A stretch of DNA of 64,000 nt from the NCBI RefSeq assembly GCF_003208175.1, contig NZ_QKMR01000021.1, positions 19,024-83,023 of the forward strand, written 5' to 3'. The translations under genes were made by a program, and so were the position numbers. Below are positions 46,643 to 54,987 of the stretch, in pieces. The stretch is from Ruminiclostridium sufflavum DSM 19573. GTDB taxonomy: Bacteria; Bacillota; Clostridia; Acetivibrionales; DSM-1351. The notes under the pieces were generated by a model. That model was not told the origin of the DNA and ran no database searches. It saw nothing but the letters and a program-made list of their open reading frames with translations. Each line of letters opens with the position of its first letter. Position 1 is the stretch's first letter.

Positions 46643-48143
46643 GCATCAGGTCTTTGTTTCGATTATAAAGCTCGCTGAAAATCTGTTTTTGACGGCTGTA
46701 AATTATATGTGCCGCCATATTGGGTTCAATCACGAGATCAGGCTCTATCATTTTGGAAAGCTCCTCCCAGCTGCTGTATGCACCGCCAGAAAGCGCTGCC
46801 ATTATTGCATCGCCGTAAGCCGCGCCAAAGGTGATTTTAGAGGTGTAAACCGTACGTCCTAAAATGTCTGCAACAGCCTGCAGCCATACCTTGTTCTTGG
46901 TACCTCCGCCCACTGCCATAATTTTTTTAACCGGAAGTGAGTTTTCTTCGAAAATGTCAAAATGCTGGGCAATAGTATAGCCTATTCCTTCAAGAGCAGC
47001 CTTATAGAGATGTGCCCGGGTATGGGAAAGTGTGAGTCCGAAAAACATGCCCTTTGCAAACGGGTCATTCAGTGGTGTGCGCTCGCCGGCAAAATAGGGA
47101 AGACATATAAGGCCTTCACTGCCCGCCGGAATTTTTTCGATATCTCCAGCCATTTCGGCATATGCATTTTTACCATTGCTTTGTTCGGATTCAATAAGCT
47201 CATGGTATAGCTCGTCACGGAACCAGCGTGTCAAGGTACCTGCTGTATTGGTGCCGGCACAGACAGCAAAGACCTCGGGAATTATAAATGTTCCGGGCCA
47301 CATTCTGGGCTCTGTGATTAAGCGGTCGCATAGACAAATAAAATAACAGGAGGATCCCATCTGTATCATCACATCACCCGGGCAAAATACCCCCGTTGAT
47401 ACTGCCTCGGCACCGCTGTCTCCGGTACCGACAAGTACATCTGTGCCAAAGCTGAGGCCTGTCTGACGGGCAGCCTCTGCCGTCACTGTACCTGCGATAT
47501 CTGTTGCTTGCTTAATGTCCGCAAGCTGATCAGGTCGGCAGAACATTGAGCAGAATTCATTGCTTATTGAGTTATCGCCGAGATTATAGAGAGGTGCAAA
47601 GTCCTCGGCAAGATATTTGTCAATTGTATATTTTCCTGTCAGCTTGGCACAAAGGTAAGAGGAGCCGGTAAGAAATTTTGCTGCCCTTTTATAAATTTCA
47701 GGAAGATTATTTTTTATCCATAGAATTTTAGGAGCAATATCCGAGGAACAGATTTCATGCCCGAAAATCTCCTTGACCCGGTTTCCGTAAAGCTTGTTTA
47801 AATAATCAATCTCATTTGCCGAGCGGCAGTCAATACCGTAAAGGATGGCATTTGTAAGAGGCTTTAAATTTTCATCAACCGGCAGGCAGTCACAGCCCAA
47901 AGCCGAAAGCCCGACGCAGCGGATAAGCTTTGGGTCAATGCCGCTTTCATTTATGAGCCGCTTTGAAAGCGTGCAAAAATCTCCCCACCAGGTTTTTTCC
48001 GCGTCATGCTCAAAATAGCCCGGTTTGGGATTGATGAGCTCATGCTTTTCAAAGGAAAACGATACCACCCTGCAATCGCTTCCTATTATGACTCCCTTTG
48101 ATTCATAGGTGCCAATGTCAATACCCATAAAATATTGTTTCAT
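46629..48143 (-). CDS. FGGY-family carbohydrate kinase (xylulokinase-like)
   Basis: A 504-residue sugar kinase. N-terminal phosphate loop MGIDIGTYESKGVII, the substrate-site DCRSANE region, IQMGSSCYF, and the ATP-domain GGGTKNKVWLQAVADILG with downstream GAAYGDAIMAAL are family features. It should phosphorylate a ketose, pentulose or polyol; the specificity cannot be read. ATG start with AGGGAGAG upstream. Middle gene of the minus-strand operon BtpA - FGGY - HAD. Arg codons are mixed AGR/CGN. Confidence 0.92.
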   Translation of the reverse strand: MKQYFMGIDIGTYESKGVIIGSDCRVVSFSFEKHELINPKPGYFEHDAEKTWWGDFCTLSKRLINESGIDPKLIRCVGLSALGCDCLPVDENLKPLTNAILYGIDCRSANEIDYLNKLYGNRVKEIFGHEICSSDIAPKILWIKNNLPEIYKRAAKFLTGSSYLCAKLTGKYTIDKYLAEDFAPLYNLGDNSISNEFCSMFCRPDQLADIKQATDIAGTVTAEAARQTGLSFGTDVLVGTGDSGAEAVSTGVFCPGDVMIQMGSSCYFICLCDRLITEPRMWPGTFIIPEVFAVCAGTNTAGTLTRWFRDELYHELIESEQSNGKNAYAEMAGDIEKIPAGSEGLICLPYFAGERTPLNDPFAKGMFFGLTLSHTRAHLYKAALEGIGYTIAQHFDIFEENSLPVKKIMAVGGGTKNKVWLQAVADILGRTVYTSKITFGAAYGDAIMAALSGGAYSSWEELSKMIEPDLVIEPNMAAHIIYSRQKQIFSELYNRNKDLMHEFK

Positions 48144-48167
48144 TATACTACTCTCCCTTTTGTAAAA

Positions 48168-48971
48168 TCATAGTCTTGCACAGGACATAAATTCCGAAAC
48201 GCGCTGCCTGTCAACAGAATTTTCAAATTTTCCGTTTGTTTTCAGTGTTGTTCCGACAAAAGCCCCGTCGCAAACGGCAAGCACACCTTTGACATTGCTT
48301 GCATTACAGCCGGTTCCGCATACCACAGGAGTATTTCCTGCGACTTTTTTTATATCCTCCAGCAAGCTTCCTTCAGGATTCAGGCCGGGTGCTGTCCCGC
48401 CTACAACCAGTGCATCAGGATGACAGTTAAAAAGCATTGTCTGTGCGATATCGGTGTAGGAGCGGTCGTTTAAGTAAACCTCACCTTCGCTCGTAACGAA
48501 ATAAAAGAGCTTAAGGTTATCTAAACGCAGTGCGCTTTTCAGACGCAATGTTTTTGCAATGTTGCGGTTCACAAGTCCATGATCGCCAGCCCATGCGCCT
48601 GTAAACAGACAGCGGGTAAAAAGAGCACCTGTGGCGGCGCAAAGCTCTATAGTTGCATCTCCGTCATAAATTGCTTCAACTCCGAAAGGCACGTAAATCA
48701 AATTTCTTATAGCTCCTATCACCATCGCCATAGATGCGAGTGCAACCTTGGAAACCTCCTTTTCATATGGCATACTGAATTCATTTGTAATCAGGACACC
48801 ATCTACACCGCCCTCCTGAAGTGCAGTGAGATCGGATTTCGCCTGCTCTATTACCTTCTCAATTGAGTCAGACGTGCTGTAAAAGGGGTCTCCCGGAAGA
48901 GAAAACAGGTGAAGTAATCCTATAATAGGTTTTTCTGTGCCGAACATATCGCTAAACCAGGACAAATTCAA
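48168..48971 (-). CDS. BtpA/SgcQ-family TIM-barrel protein
   Basis: A 267-residue protein: FGTEKPIIGLLHLFSLPGDP at the start, EGGVDGVLITNEFSMPY, PFGVEAIYDGDATIEL, and the end motif VVCGTGCNASNVKGVLAVCDGAFVGTTLK, which forms a phosphate-binding barrel end. BtpA is linked to photosystem I stability in cyanobacteria, but in heterotrophs members (SgcQ) sit in sugar operons and probably act on phosphorylated carbohydrate or nucleoside compounds. First gene of the minus-strand operon, with its own promoter and palindrome upstream. ATG start behind AGGAGTTG. Confidence 0.9.
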   Translation of the reverse strand: MNLSWFSDMFGTEKPIIGLLHLFSLPGDPFYSTSDSIEKVIEQAKSDLTALQEGGVDGVLITNEFSMPYEKEVSKVALASMAMVIGAIRNLIYVPFGVEAIYDGDATIELCAATGALFTRCLFTGAWAGDHGLVNRNIAKTLRLKSALRLDNLKLFYFVTSEGEVYLNDRSYTDIAQTMLFNCHPDALVVGGTAPGLNPEGSLLEDIKKVAGNTPVVCGTGCNASNVKGVLAVCDGAFVGTTLKTNGKFENSVDRQRVSEFMSCARL

Positions 48972-48998
48972 TCAACTCCTATAATATATAATACGTAA

Positions 48999-49010
48999 TA
49001 TAACGTTATA
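48999..49010. promoter_or_regulatory. Palindrome at the start point of the BtpA operon
   Basis: TATAACGTTATA, a perfect 12-bp palindrome starting 5 bases after the -10 box of the minus-strand promoter, where a repressor would block transcription. A neighbouring TACGTA (48992-48997) adds a second small palindrome. The divergent GntR-family regulator is the natural candidate. Confidence 0.5.
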
Positions 49011-49015
49011 TAAAA

Positions 49016-49044
49016 ATTGTAGCATGTGCGAAGGTATTTTGCAA
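49016..49044 (-). promoter_or_regulatory. Promoter of the BtpA-FGGY-HAD operon
   Basis: On the minus strand TTGCAA (49044-49039), 17 bases, TACAAT (49021-49016). Confidence 0.65.
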
Positions 49045-49073
49045 TGAAAATTTTGTAGATATATTTATATTTA

Positions 49074-49102
49074 TTGTTATTTAAAAAATGGTATATTATA
49101 CT
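49074..49102 (+). promoter_or_regulatory. Promoter of the GntR-family regulator gene
   Basis: TTGTTA (49074-49079), 17 bases, TATACT (49097-49102), back to back with the minus-strand promoter and about 45 bases before the regulator start. Confidence 0.55.
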
Positions 49103-49145
49103 TATAGTAATTTTATAGTATTGAAAAAATGGAGAAGATTATATT

Positions 49146-49871
49146 ATGTTAAATGAAGACTCATTAACGCCTTTGTACCAGCAGATGATGGCGGAAATTA
49201 AGAGTAAAATTGAAGATGGGGAGTATGCCTACAATGAAAAAATTCCGTCCGAGGAGAAGCTCGGAAAGGAATATTCTGTCAGTAGAATTACTGTGCGAAG
49301 GGCTATTGATGAATTGTGCACAGAGGGGTATCTTATTAAAAAGCAGGGAAAGGGAACTTTTGTAGACAAGAAAAAAATGCACAGGAAGCTTGAGAAAACA
49401 AGCGATGTGCTCAGCTTTTCAGAGGCTTGCCGGGCGGTAGGGATGATACCCGGAGCAAGAGTAATCAAAAGATCTGTTTGCATTGTGCATGCGGACGAAA
49501 GAAAATTTTTCGGGGTTCCGGAGGATACGCCTATTTTGTATATACAGCGTGTTTTATCGGCTGATGGCACGCCTATTCAGATTGAGAACAATTACTATCC
49601 GTATACGAAATTTAAGTTTTTAATGGAGGAGCCTCTTGAAAATGGTTCTTTATTTGCATTGTTGAGGGAAAAGTACGGAATTAATGTGTGCAATACAAGC
49701 AAAACCCTGCTTGAAGTTGTGCGGGCAAAGGGTGAAAAGGCTGAACTGCTGGATGTGCTGACAGGAGAGCCTCTGTTTTACCAGAATTGCTATTTTATCG
49801 ATGAAAATGAAGAGCCCTTATTTATAGGACGCCAGTATATAGCAGGGAACCGCTATGTATTCAATCTCTGA
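49146..49871 (+). CDS. GntR/HutC-family transcriptional regulator
   Basis: A 241-residue regulator: an N-terminal winged helix (YQQMMAEIKSKIEDGEYAYNEKIPSEEKLGKEYSVSRITVRRAI, residues 10-55) and a C-terminal UTRA ligand domain from about residue 90 (ADERKFFGVPEDTPILYIQRVLSADGTPI). UTRA domains bind small molecules such as sugar phosphates. FrlR, which controls fructoselysine genes in other bacteria, belongs to the same subfamily. It lies between the two divergent operons and probably represses both. ATG start behind ATGGAGAAG. A strong terminator follows. Confidence 0.92.
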   Translation: MLNEDSLTPLYQQMMAEIKSKIEDGEYAYNEKIPSEEKLGKEYSVSRITVRRAIDELCTEGYLIKKQGKGTFVDKKKMHRKLEKTSDVLSFSEACRAVGMIPGARVIKRSVCIVHADERKFFGVPEDTPILYIQRVLSADGTPIQIENNYYPYTKFKFLMEEPLENGSLFALLREKYGINVCNTSKTLLEVVRAKGEKAELLDVLTGEPLFYQNCYFIDENEEPLFIGRQYIAGNRYVFNL

Positions 49872-49910
49872 AATAAATAATCCAAAGACACATCGGTTTC
49901 TCAATCCATA

Positions 49911-49920
49911 GTAATTGACT
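49911..49920 (+). repeat. GTAATTGACT motif copy
   Basis: An exact copy of the ten-base motif that also occurs at 12201, 34548 and (inverted) 36261, always between genes. Here it lies between gntR and its terminator. Confidence 0.4.
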
Positions 49921-49947
49921 ATTCATATCCGGAATGTTTCGGCTTGC

Positions 49948-49997
49948 AGGCTGCCGGTATCAGGTTTGATATAAGACCTATACCGGCAGCCTTTTTG
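49948..49997 (+). terminator. Terminator of the gntR gene
   Basis: AGGCTGCCGGTAT pairs with ATACCGGCAGCCT (13 bp perfect) around a 19-base loop, followed by TTTT. Confidence 0.93.
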
Positions 49998-50074
49998 GTT
50001 GCTTATCTATATAAAAAATTTTTATGGCACATAATAGATAATATATTTGGGAAAAGGATAAAATTTTTTTCTAG

Positions 50075-50103
50075 TTGACAAAATGTTTTCTGTTTGCTAG
50101 AAT
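50075..50103 (+). promoter_or_regulatory. Promoter of the frl-like operon
   Basis: TTGACA (50075-50080), 17-base spacer, TAGAAT (50098-50103), about 60 bases before the transporter start. A strong vegetative promoter. Confidence 0.8.
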
Positions 50104-50113
50104 GAAAAAACAA

Positions 50114-50135
50114 TATGACGATATATGATGTCATA
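50114..50135 (+). promoter_or_regulatory. Inverted-repeat operator candidate of the frl-like operon
   Basis: TATGAC - GATATATGAT - GTCATA, a perfect 6-bp inverted repeat with a 10-base centre, starting 10 bases after the -10 box and covering the start point. It is the expected place for repression by the HutC-type regulator at 49146. It differs in sequence from the palindrome before the BtpA operon. Confidence 0.55.
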
Positions 50136-50164
50136 ATTTCCACAAATTTGAGGAGGGACTGTTA

Positions 50165-51613
50165 ATGCCAGAAGAAGCTTTTGCGATGAAAAGTAAAAAG
50201 AAGATCAAGCTGCCACATGTCTACACCATTGCGTTCATGTTAATTGTTTTCTTTGCAATATTGACATGGATTATTCCAAGCGGACAATTTGAACGTGTGG
50301 AACAGGAAACAGCAGCGGGTACACGTATGGTTGCTGTGGCAGGTTCGTATGAGCCGGTGGACAAGGTTACCGAAGATGGTGACCTGAGGCAGGGATTGTT
50401 TGATATCCTTATGGCTCCGACAAAAGGAGTTCAGGCAGCAAGTGATGTTGTTGCATTTGTATTGCTTATAGGAGGTTCGTTTGCGCTGTTAAACAAAACA
50501 AATGCAATAAATGCCGGGATGAGCCGTGTTATCAAAAGGCTTAAGGGCAAGGATATTCTGATGTTCCCCATAATAATGCTGCTGTTTGGCCTTGGAGGAA
50601 CTACTTTCGGAATGTCTGAGGAAGCCTTGCCGTTTTATGCTATTTTTCTGCCTATTATAATGAGCATAGGCTATGATTCTATGACAGCCTTTATGCTTTG
50701 CTTCATGGGTGCGCAGCTCGGATATTGTGCTTCTACCGTAAACCCCTTCAACGTATTGATTGCACAGGGCATTGCCGGTATACAAGGCAATCCTCAGCTT
50801 GGCCTGCGCTTTTTATGGTTTGTCATATTTATGGCACTGGGTATAGCATGGATTATGAGGTATGCACTCAAGGTCAAGAAAAATCCTTTAAGCTCCATTA
50901 CTTATAATGATGATATTCTGAAAAGGCAGGAATTTTCTATTGAGTCGGCTGAACAGATGGCTGATGTTCCGTTTACCACAAGGCATAAAATTGTTCTGCT
51001 TATTTTTGCGGCAGGAATGGGAACGATAATCTGGGGTCTTTTGAAAAAAGGCTGGTATATGGATGAAATAAGTGGTGTTTTTCTTGCTATAGGCTTATTC
51101 TCTGCAATTGCCGGCGGATTGTCCGAACAGGAAATGGCCGAAGAATTTGTAACGGGTATGAAGGACTTTACGTATGCAGCAGTAATAATTGGTATTGCAC
51201 GTGGGATACTCGTTATTGCAGAAGGCGGACTGATTATTGACACAATATTGAATTCACTCGCAACAATGCTCTCCGGAGTATCAACATGGCTTTACACTAC
51301 AATGATGTACTTTGTACTCGGGGGTCTGACCTTCCTGATTCCTTCCTCATCGGGCCTTGCATCCCTTACGATTCCTGTCTTGGGACCGCTTACCGAGCTT
51401 ATGGGCGTTAATCCTGAAGCCTCTGTAACAGCTCTTCAGTTTTCAAACCAGATAGTAAATACAATAAGCCCTACTGCCGGTATGACTGTTGCAGGTCTTG
51501 CCGTATGTAAAATTTCCTTCCCGCAGTGGTGGAAAACCTGCTGGAAATTTGTGCTTCTAATTTTTGTGCTGGGTATTGTTTTTACAGCCATTTCAGGATA
51601 TATAGCTGTATAA
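50165..51613 (+). CDS. YfcC-family membrane transporter
   Basis: A 482-residue permease with about 12 hydrophobic helices, of the YfcC/DcuC-like ion transporter superfamily (arginine/ornithine antiporter-like). Family signs: LPHVYTIAFMLIVFFAILTWIIPSGQF at the start, GGTTFGMSEEALPFY, LGYCASTVNPFNVLIAQGIAG and the final SNQIVNTISPTAGMTVAGLA. YfcC proteins carry amino acids, peptides or carboxylates, so a sugar-modified amino acid is plausible. ATG start 7 bases after GAGGAGGG. First gene of the operon, where the known frl operon has its permease FrlA, a different family. Confidence 0.9.
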   Translation: MPEEAFAMKSKKKIKLPHVYTIAFMLIVFFAILTWIIPSGQFERVEQETAAGTRMVAVAGSYEPVDKVTEDGDLRQGLFDILMAPTKGVQAASDVVAFVLLIGGSFALLNKTNAINAGMSRVIKRLKGKDILMFPIIMLLFGLGGTTFGMSEEALPFYAIFLPIIMSIGYDSMTAFMLCFMGAQLGYCASTVNPFNVLIAQGIAGIQGNPQLGLRFLWFVIFMALGIAWIMRYALKVKKNPLSSITYNDDILKRQEFSIESAEQMADVPFTTRHKIVLLIFAAGMGTIIWGLLKKGWYMDEISGVFLAIGLFSAIAGGLSEQEMAEEFVTGMKDFTYAAVIIGIARGILVIAEGGLIIDTILNSLATMLSGVSTWLYTTMMYFVLGGLTFLIPSSSGLASLTIPVLGPLTELMGVNPEASVTALQFSNQIVNTISPTAGMTVAGLAVCKISFPQWWKTCWKFVLLIFVLGIVFTAISGYIAV

Positions 51614-51634
51614 GGAAAGTTAAAGGGATGCATG

Positions 51635-51653
51635 CCATATGCTTTGCATATGG
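51635..51653 (+). repeat. Intercistronic hairpin after the transporter gene
   Basis: CCATATGC - TTT - GCATATGG, a perfect 8-bp stem, 22 bases after the transporter stop, without a T-run. It may set relative mRNA amounts of transporter and enzymes by blocking 3' decay. Confidence 0.55.
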
Positions 51654-51686
51654 TGACAAGAGGCTCCGTAAGTGCCTGCAATTTTT

Positions 51687-53261
51687 ATGGAAAAAGAAAC
51701 GGAGGTGGGGAATATTAAGGACGAAAAATGCTTGGTTCTTTTATCAAAAAATATTTTTTCCGCAGAGACAGCAAGGCCTGTTGACGGCTTTGTGGCAATA
51801 GAGGGAAACAGGATTGCAGAGGTCGGAAGCCGGGAGCAGGTCTCCCGGTGGATTGAAAAGGCGGACCGAATTATTGATCTTGGGAGTAAAACAGTAACGC
51901 CCGGTTTTGTAGATTGTCATACCTTCTTCAGCGGATATCTGCTTCTTTCTATAGGTGTTGATTTTTCACAGATAAAGTCGGACAAGGACGGTGTTGAAGC
52001 CATAAAAAGCTATAGTGCCTCCTATCCTGACAGAGGGTATGTTTTTGGACATGGCTGGCGGCCCGAAACCTTCAGCATCAGTGACGAAGGCTTGCTTGAC
52101 AGGGAGTTTCCGGATAAGCCTGTAGTGATTTTTTCTTCGGGACAGGATAATTGCTGGATGAACCGGAAAGCAAGGGAGAAATTCGGTTTCGCACCTGAGA
52201 AATGTTATGCTGAAATGCTCTGGCGTATGATGCCGTTTTATTTAAATGAGCCTGAAACCGAGAGAAAATATGTTTCTTATATGAGGATGCTCAATGAGCG
52301 GGGAATCACCTCGATAAAGGAAATGACATTTGACGATTATTACGGCTTTGCCGATACAATGGAGCGCCTTGAAAAAAACGGGGAAATGACTGTACGGGTA
52401 TCTTTTATGTCCCAGCCGGTTGGACGCGGTATTGATCTGGAGCATGGAAGGGCAATGAAAAAACGCTTTACCGGGGATTTTTTGAAATTCAGCGGGTACA
52501 ACCGCATGACTGACCGCGGCATTGCACGATTTTTAGGTGAATTGAATGAACCGTATAAATCAAACCCCGATACAAAATGCATGACTCCTGTCGAATGGGG
52601 ACTAATTGGCAGGGAAACCCTTGAAGCTGATAAAAACGGCTTCCGGTTTTCACTTCATTGTCAGGGTGACGGTGCCTTCCGTCATACGGTTGATTTATAC
52701 AGCCGTTGTGCTCAGGAAAATGGAAGGCTGGTAAACCGTCATGCCGTTACAGACCTTGAGTTTACAAGACCGGAGGACTTGGAGAGATTTGGAAGCATGG
52801 GCGGGATTGCTGAAATATACGCTCAGATTCAATCACTGGACAATAAGGCTGAGCTGATTTCCATGATAGATTCACAGCTGGGGATGGAACGCGGGAAGTA
52901 TTACTGGAACCGGAGGCAGATGATTGACAGCGGAATTTGTCTCACCTGCGGAACCGATTTGCCTCTGCTGTTTCCGGATGTGCCGCAAAGTATTTATTGC
53001 GGCTGCGGAGGATATTTCAAGGATGGAAAAAGCTTCAATGAAAGAAATATGATAACCGTTCCTGAAATGCTTACTGCGTGGACAAGGAACGGCCAGTACA
53101 GTCTGGGTAATGAAAAGGTGCTGGGAACACTTGAAAAAGGTAAGCTTGCAGATATTGCAGTACTTGATGAGGACATTTTCAGCATACCTGTTGAAAAGGC
53201 CGGGCAGGTAAAGGTTTGCCTTACAATTTCAAACGGCCGGGTTGTATATGAAAAACCTTAG
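51687..53261 (+). CDS. YtcJ-like amidohydrolase with altered HxH motif
   Basis: About 524 residues, amidohydrolase superfamily (Amidohydro_3). The composite beta domain (VDGFVAIEGNRIAEVG, GKLADIAVLDED) encloses a TIM barrel. The usual PGFxDxHxH metal motif reads PGFVDCHTFF: the second His is Phe. Later ligands FSLHCQGDGA, VNRHAVTD and CGTDLP are present, so a mononuclear site is possible. The start is uncertain: ATG 51687 has no site, GGAGG at 51701 faces no ordinary start codon (an ATT at 51714), and TTG 51732 follows AAGGA by ten bases. It may open a cyclic or amide-bonded form of the substrate (inference). Confidence 0.85.
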   Translation: MEKETEVGNIKDEKCLVLLSKNIFSAETARPVDGFVAIEGNRIAEVGSREQVSRWIEKADRIIDLGSKTVTPGFVDCHTFFSGYLLLSIGVDFSQIKSDKDGVEAIKSYSASYPDRGYVFGHGWRPETFSISDEGLLDREFPDKPVVIFSSGQDNCWMNRKAREKFGFAPEKCYAEMLWRMMPFYLNEPETERKYVSYMRMLNERGITSIKEMTFDDYYGFADTMERLEKNGEMTVRVSFMSQPVGRGIDLEHGRAMKKRFTGDFLKFSGYNRMTDRGIARFLGELNEPYKSNPDTKCMTPVEWGLIGRETLEADKNGFRFSLHCQGDGAFRHTVDLYSRCAQENGRLVNRHAVTDLEFTRPEDLERFGSMGGIAEIYAQIQSLDNKAELISMIDSQLGMERGKYYWNRRQMIDSGICLTCGTDLPLLFPDVPQSIYCGCGGYFKDGKSFNERNMITVPEMLTAWTRNGQYSLGNEKVLGTLEKGKLADIAVLDEDIFSIPVEKAGQVKVCLTISNGRVVYEKP

Positions 53262-53277
53262 AAAAGGAGAGAAGGAT

Positions 53278-54132
53278 ATGGCATTCTTAAGGAGAGAACA
53301 GGTTGCTGCGATGGGAATCCATTATATCTATTACCCGCTTGAATATATGCTGGATGCTCAGCGTGATGCAGGCTTTAAGACGGTAGAGATTTGGGCCGCC
53401 TCCCCGCATTATCTGATGGATTATAAGAGCTGTCAGGAGCCTGCTGAGCTGAAAAAGAAGGTAGAGGACCGGGGAATGAAAATCGGTTCCTTCTGCCCGG
53501 AGTGCGCGACCTACCAATATCTTATGTGCGGTGCAGGTTTCCCTGGTTTCAGAGAACGCAGCATGGATTATTTCAAGCTTGGCATTGAATGCACTGCAAG
53601 GCTCGGTGCTGAAATTATGCTCACAAACTGCATTGGAGGCACATGGGATGAAGAATATGAAGCGGTTTACGAGCGTGCGGTGAATAATCTCAGAGAGCTT
53701 GCAAGGACCGCCGGAGACAATGGTGTGACAATCGCAATTGAAACAGTCAGGCCGGAGGAATCCAGAGTTATAATCACCTTGCCTGAGCTGAAGCGCCTTT
53801 TGAAGGATGTAGGAAGCCCGAATGTAAAGGCCGGACTTGATACTATTGCTATGGGAGTTGCAAATGAAACACTTGTGCAATGGTTTGAGGAACTGGGAAG
53901 TGATATTGTACACATGCATTTTGTAGACGGCAGACCTTATGGACATCTTATATGGGGTGACGGATTGTTTTCGCTGGACAGATTTATAGAGACACTTAAC
54001 CGCTATGGATATCAGGGATATCTTACGCAGGAAATTACAGACGGACGTTATTTTGATAAGCCTGCCGAAGCAGATAAGCTTAATTTCAAGGCATTTGAAG
54101 CATATTTTACGGATGGAAAGGGGGCGGTTTGA
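53278..54132 (+). CDS. FrlC-like sugar (phosphate) isomerase/epimerase 1
   Basis: A 284-residue AP-endonuclease-2-fold TIM barrel. FrlC of E. coli epimerises psicoselysine to fructoselysine. Shared layout: HYIYYPLEYML...DAGFKTVEIWAASPH near the start, SFCPECATYQY, a metal Glu in TIAIETVRPEESR, LDTIAMGVANE (Asp), DIVHMHFVDGRPYGHLIWGDG (His and Asp ligands) and YLTQEITDGRY (Glu). The ATG at 53278 follows GGAGAGAAGG. It is clearly paralogous to the next gene and overlaps it by one base (TGATG). Confidence 0.9.
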   Translation: MAFLRREQVAAMGIHYIYYPLEYMLDAQRDAGFKTVEIWAASPHYLMDYKSCQEPAELKKKVEDRGMKIGSFCPECATYQYLMCGAGFPGFRERSMDYFKLGIECTARLGAEIMLTNCIGGTWDEEYEAVYERAVNNLRELARTAGDNGVTIAIETVRPEESRVIITLPELKRLLKDVGSPNVKAGLDTIAMGVANETLVQWFEELGSDIVHMHFVDGRPYGHLIWGDGLFSLDRFIETLNRYGYQGYLTQEITDGRYFDKPAEADKLNFKAFEAYFTDGKGAV

Positions 54133-54968
54133 TGGCAGATATCAGACGGGAGCAGGTAGCGGGAATGAATATTCATTATATTAATTATTCGCTTGATTAT
54201 TTTCTTGATTCACAGAAACGCTGCGGCTTCAAGACCATTGAGCTTTGGTGTGCATGCCCGCATGTATGGCTTGACCATCTTACCTATTACAATGCAAAAG
54301 AGATAGGCCTGAAAATCAGAGAGCGCGATCTGAAGGTCTGCGTTTTAACGCCTGAAAACTGTACGTATCCATATCAGTTTGCGGCGAAGGAACCGGAATT
54401 GAGGGAGAAAAGCTATAATTACTTTGCAAATGGAATCAGGCTTGCCTCTGAGCTTGGGTGCGGCATGATGGAGGTAAACTCCGGCTGGGGCTATTGGAAC
54501 GAGGAACGTGAGGAGGCGTGGAAGCGCAGCCGTGATATGCTGAGCAGGCTTGCCGATACGGGACGGGAATATGGCGTTACACTTGTAATGGAAGCCATCC
54601 GTCCCGAGGAAAGCCAGCTTGTAATAAATCTTGAGAGTGCAAGGCGTATGTTTAATGAGGTAAACCATCCAAATCTCAAGGTAATGGTTGATACCTGCGC
54701 AATGGGTGTCGCAAACGAAACACTTGAAGACTGGTTTAAGGTGTTCGGCGACAATATAAGGCATATGCACTTTATTGATGGCAATCCATACGGACATCTT
54801 ATATGGGGTGACGGTAAGCACCATCTTGGCAGATTTATTGAGATTCTTAACAAATACGGCTATGAATATTATCTCGGACAGGAAATTACGGACGGAAGGT
54901 ATTATTCAGACCCCGCAATGCATGATCTCAGAAATATGCGCAACTTTGAACACTATATCGATTATTGA
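54132..54968 (+). CDS. FrlC-like sugar (phosphate) isomerase/epimerase 2
   Basis: A 278-residue paralogue of the preceding gene with the same motifs: REQVAGMNIHYINYSLDYF, KTIELWCACPHVW, VLTPENCTYPYQF, LVMEAIRPEESQ, VDTCAMGVANE, IRHMHFIDGNPYGHLIWGDG and YLGQEITDGRYY. The metal ligands (Glu, Asp, His, Glu) are conserved in both, so both should be active, with different pocket residues. Start ATG at 54132, sharing one base with the upstream stop. Tandem duplication within the operon is the likely origin. Confidence 0.9.
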   Translation: MADIRREQVAGMNIHYINYSLDYFLDSQKRCGFKTIELWCACPHVWLDHLTYYNAKEIGLKIRERDLKVCVLTPENCTYPYQFAAKEPELREKSYNYFANGIRLASELGCGMMEVNSGWGYWNEEREEAWKRSRDMLSRLADTGREYGVTLVMEAIRPEESQLVINLESARRMFNEVNHPNLKVMVDTCAMGVANETLEDWFKVFGDNIRHMHFIDGNPYGHLIWGDGKHHLGRFIEILNKYGYEYYLGQEITDGRYYSDPAMHDLRNMRNFEHYIDY

Positions 54969-54987
54969 CATAAGAAGGGATGATTTA

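Noticed and set aside
53287..53946. A 219-codon minus-strand open frame
   Set aside because: It lies fully inside the FrlC-like epimerase gene on the other strand, has no ribosome site or family match, and its composition follows from the opposite coding frame. The same holds for 54345-54824, 17150-17692 and 5820-6290.
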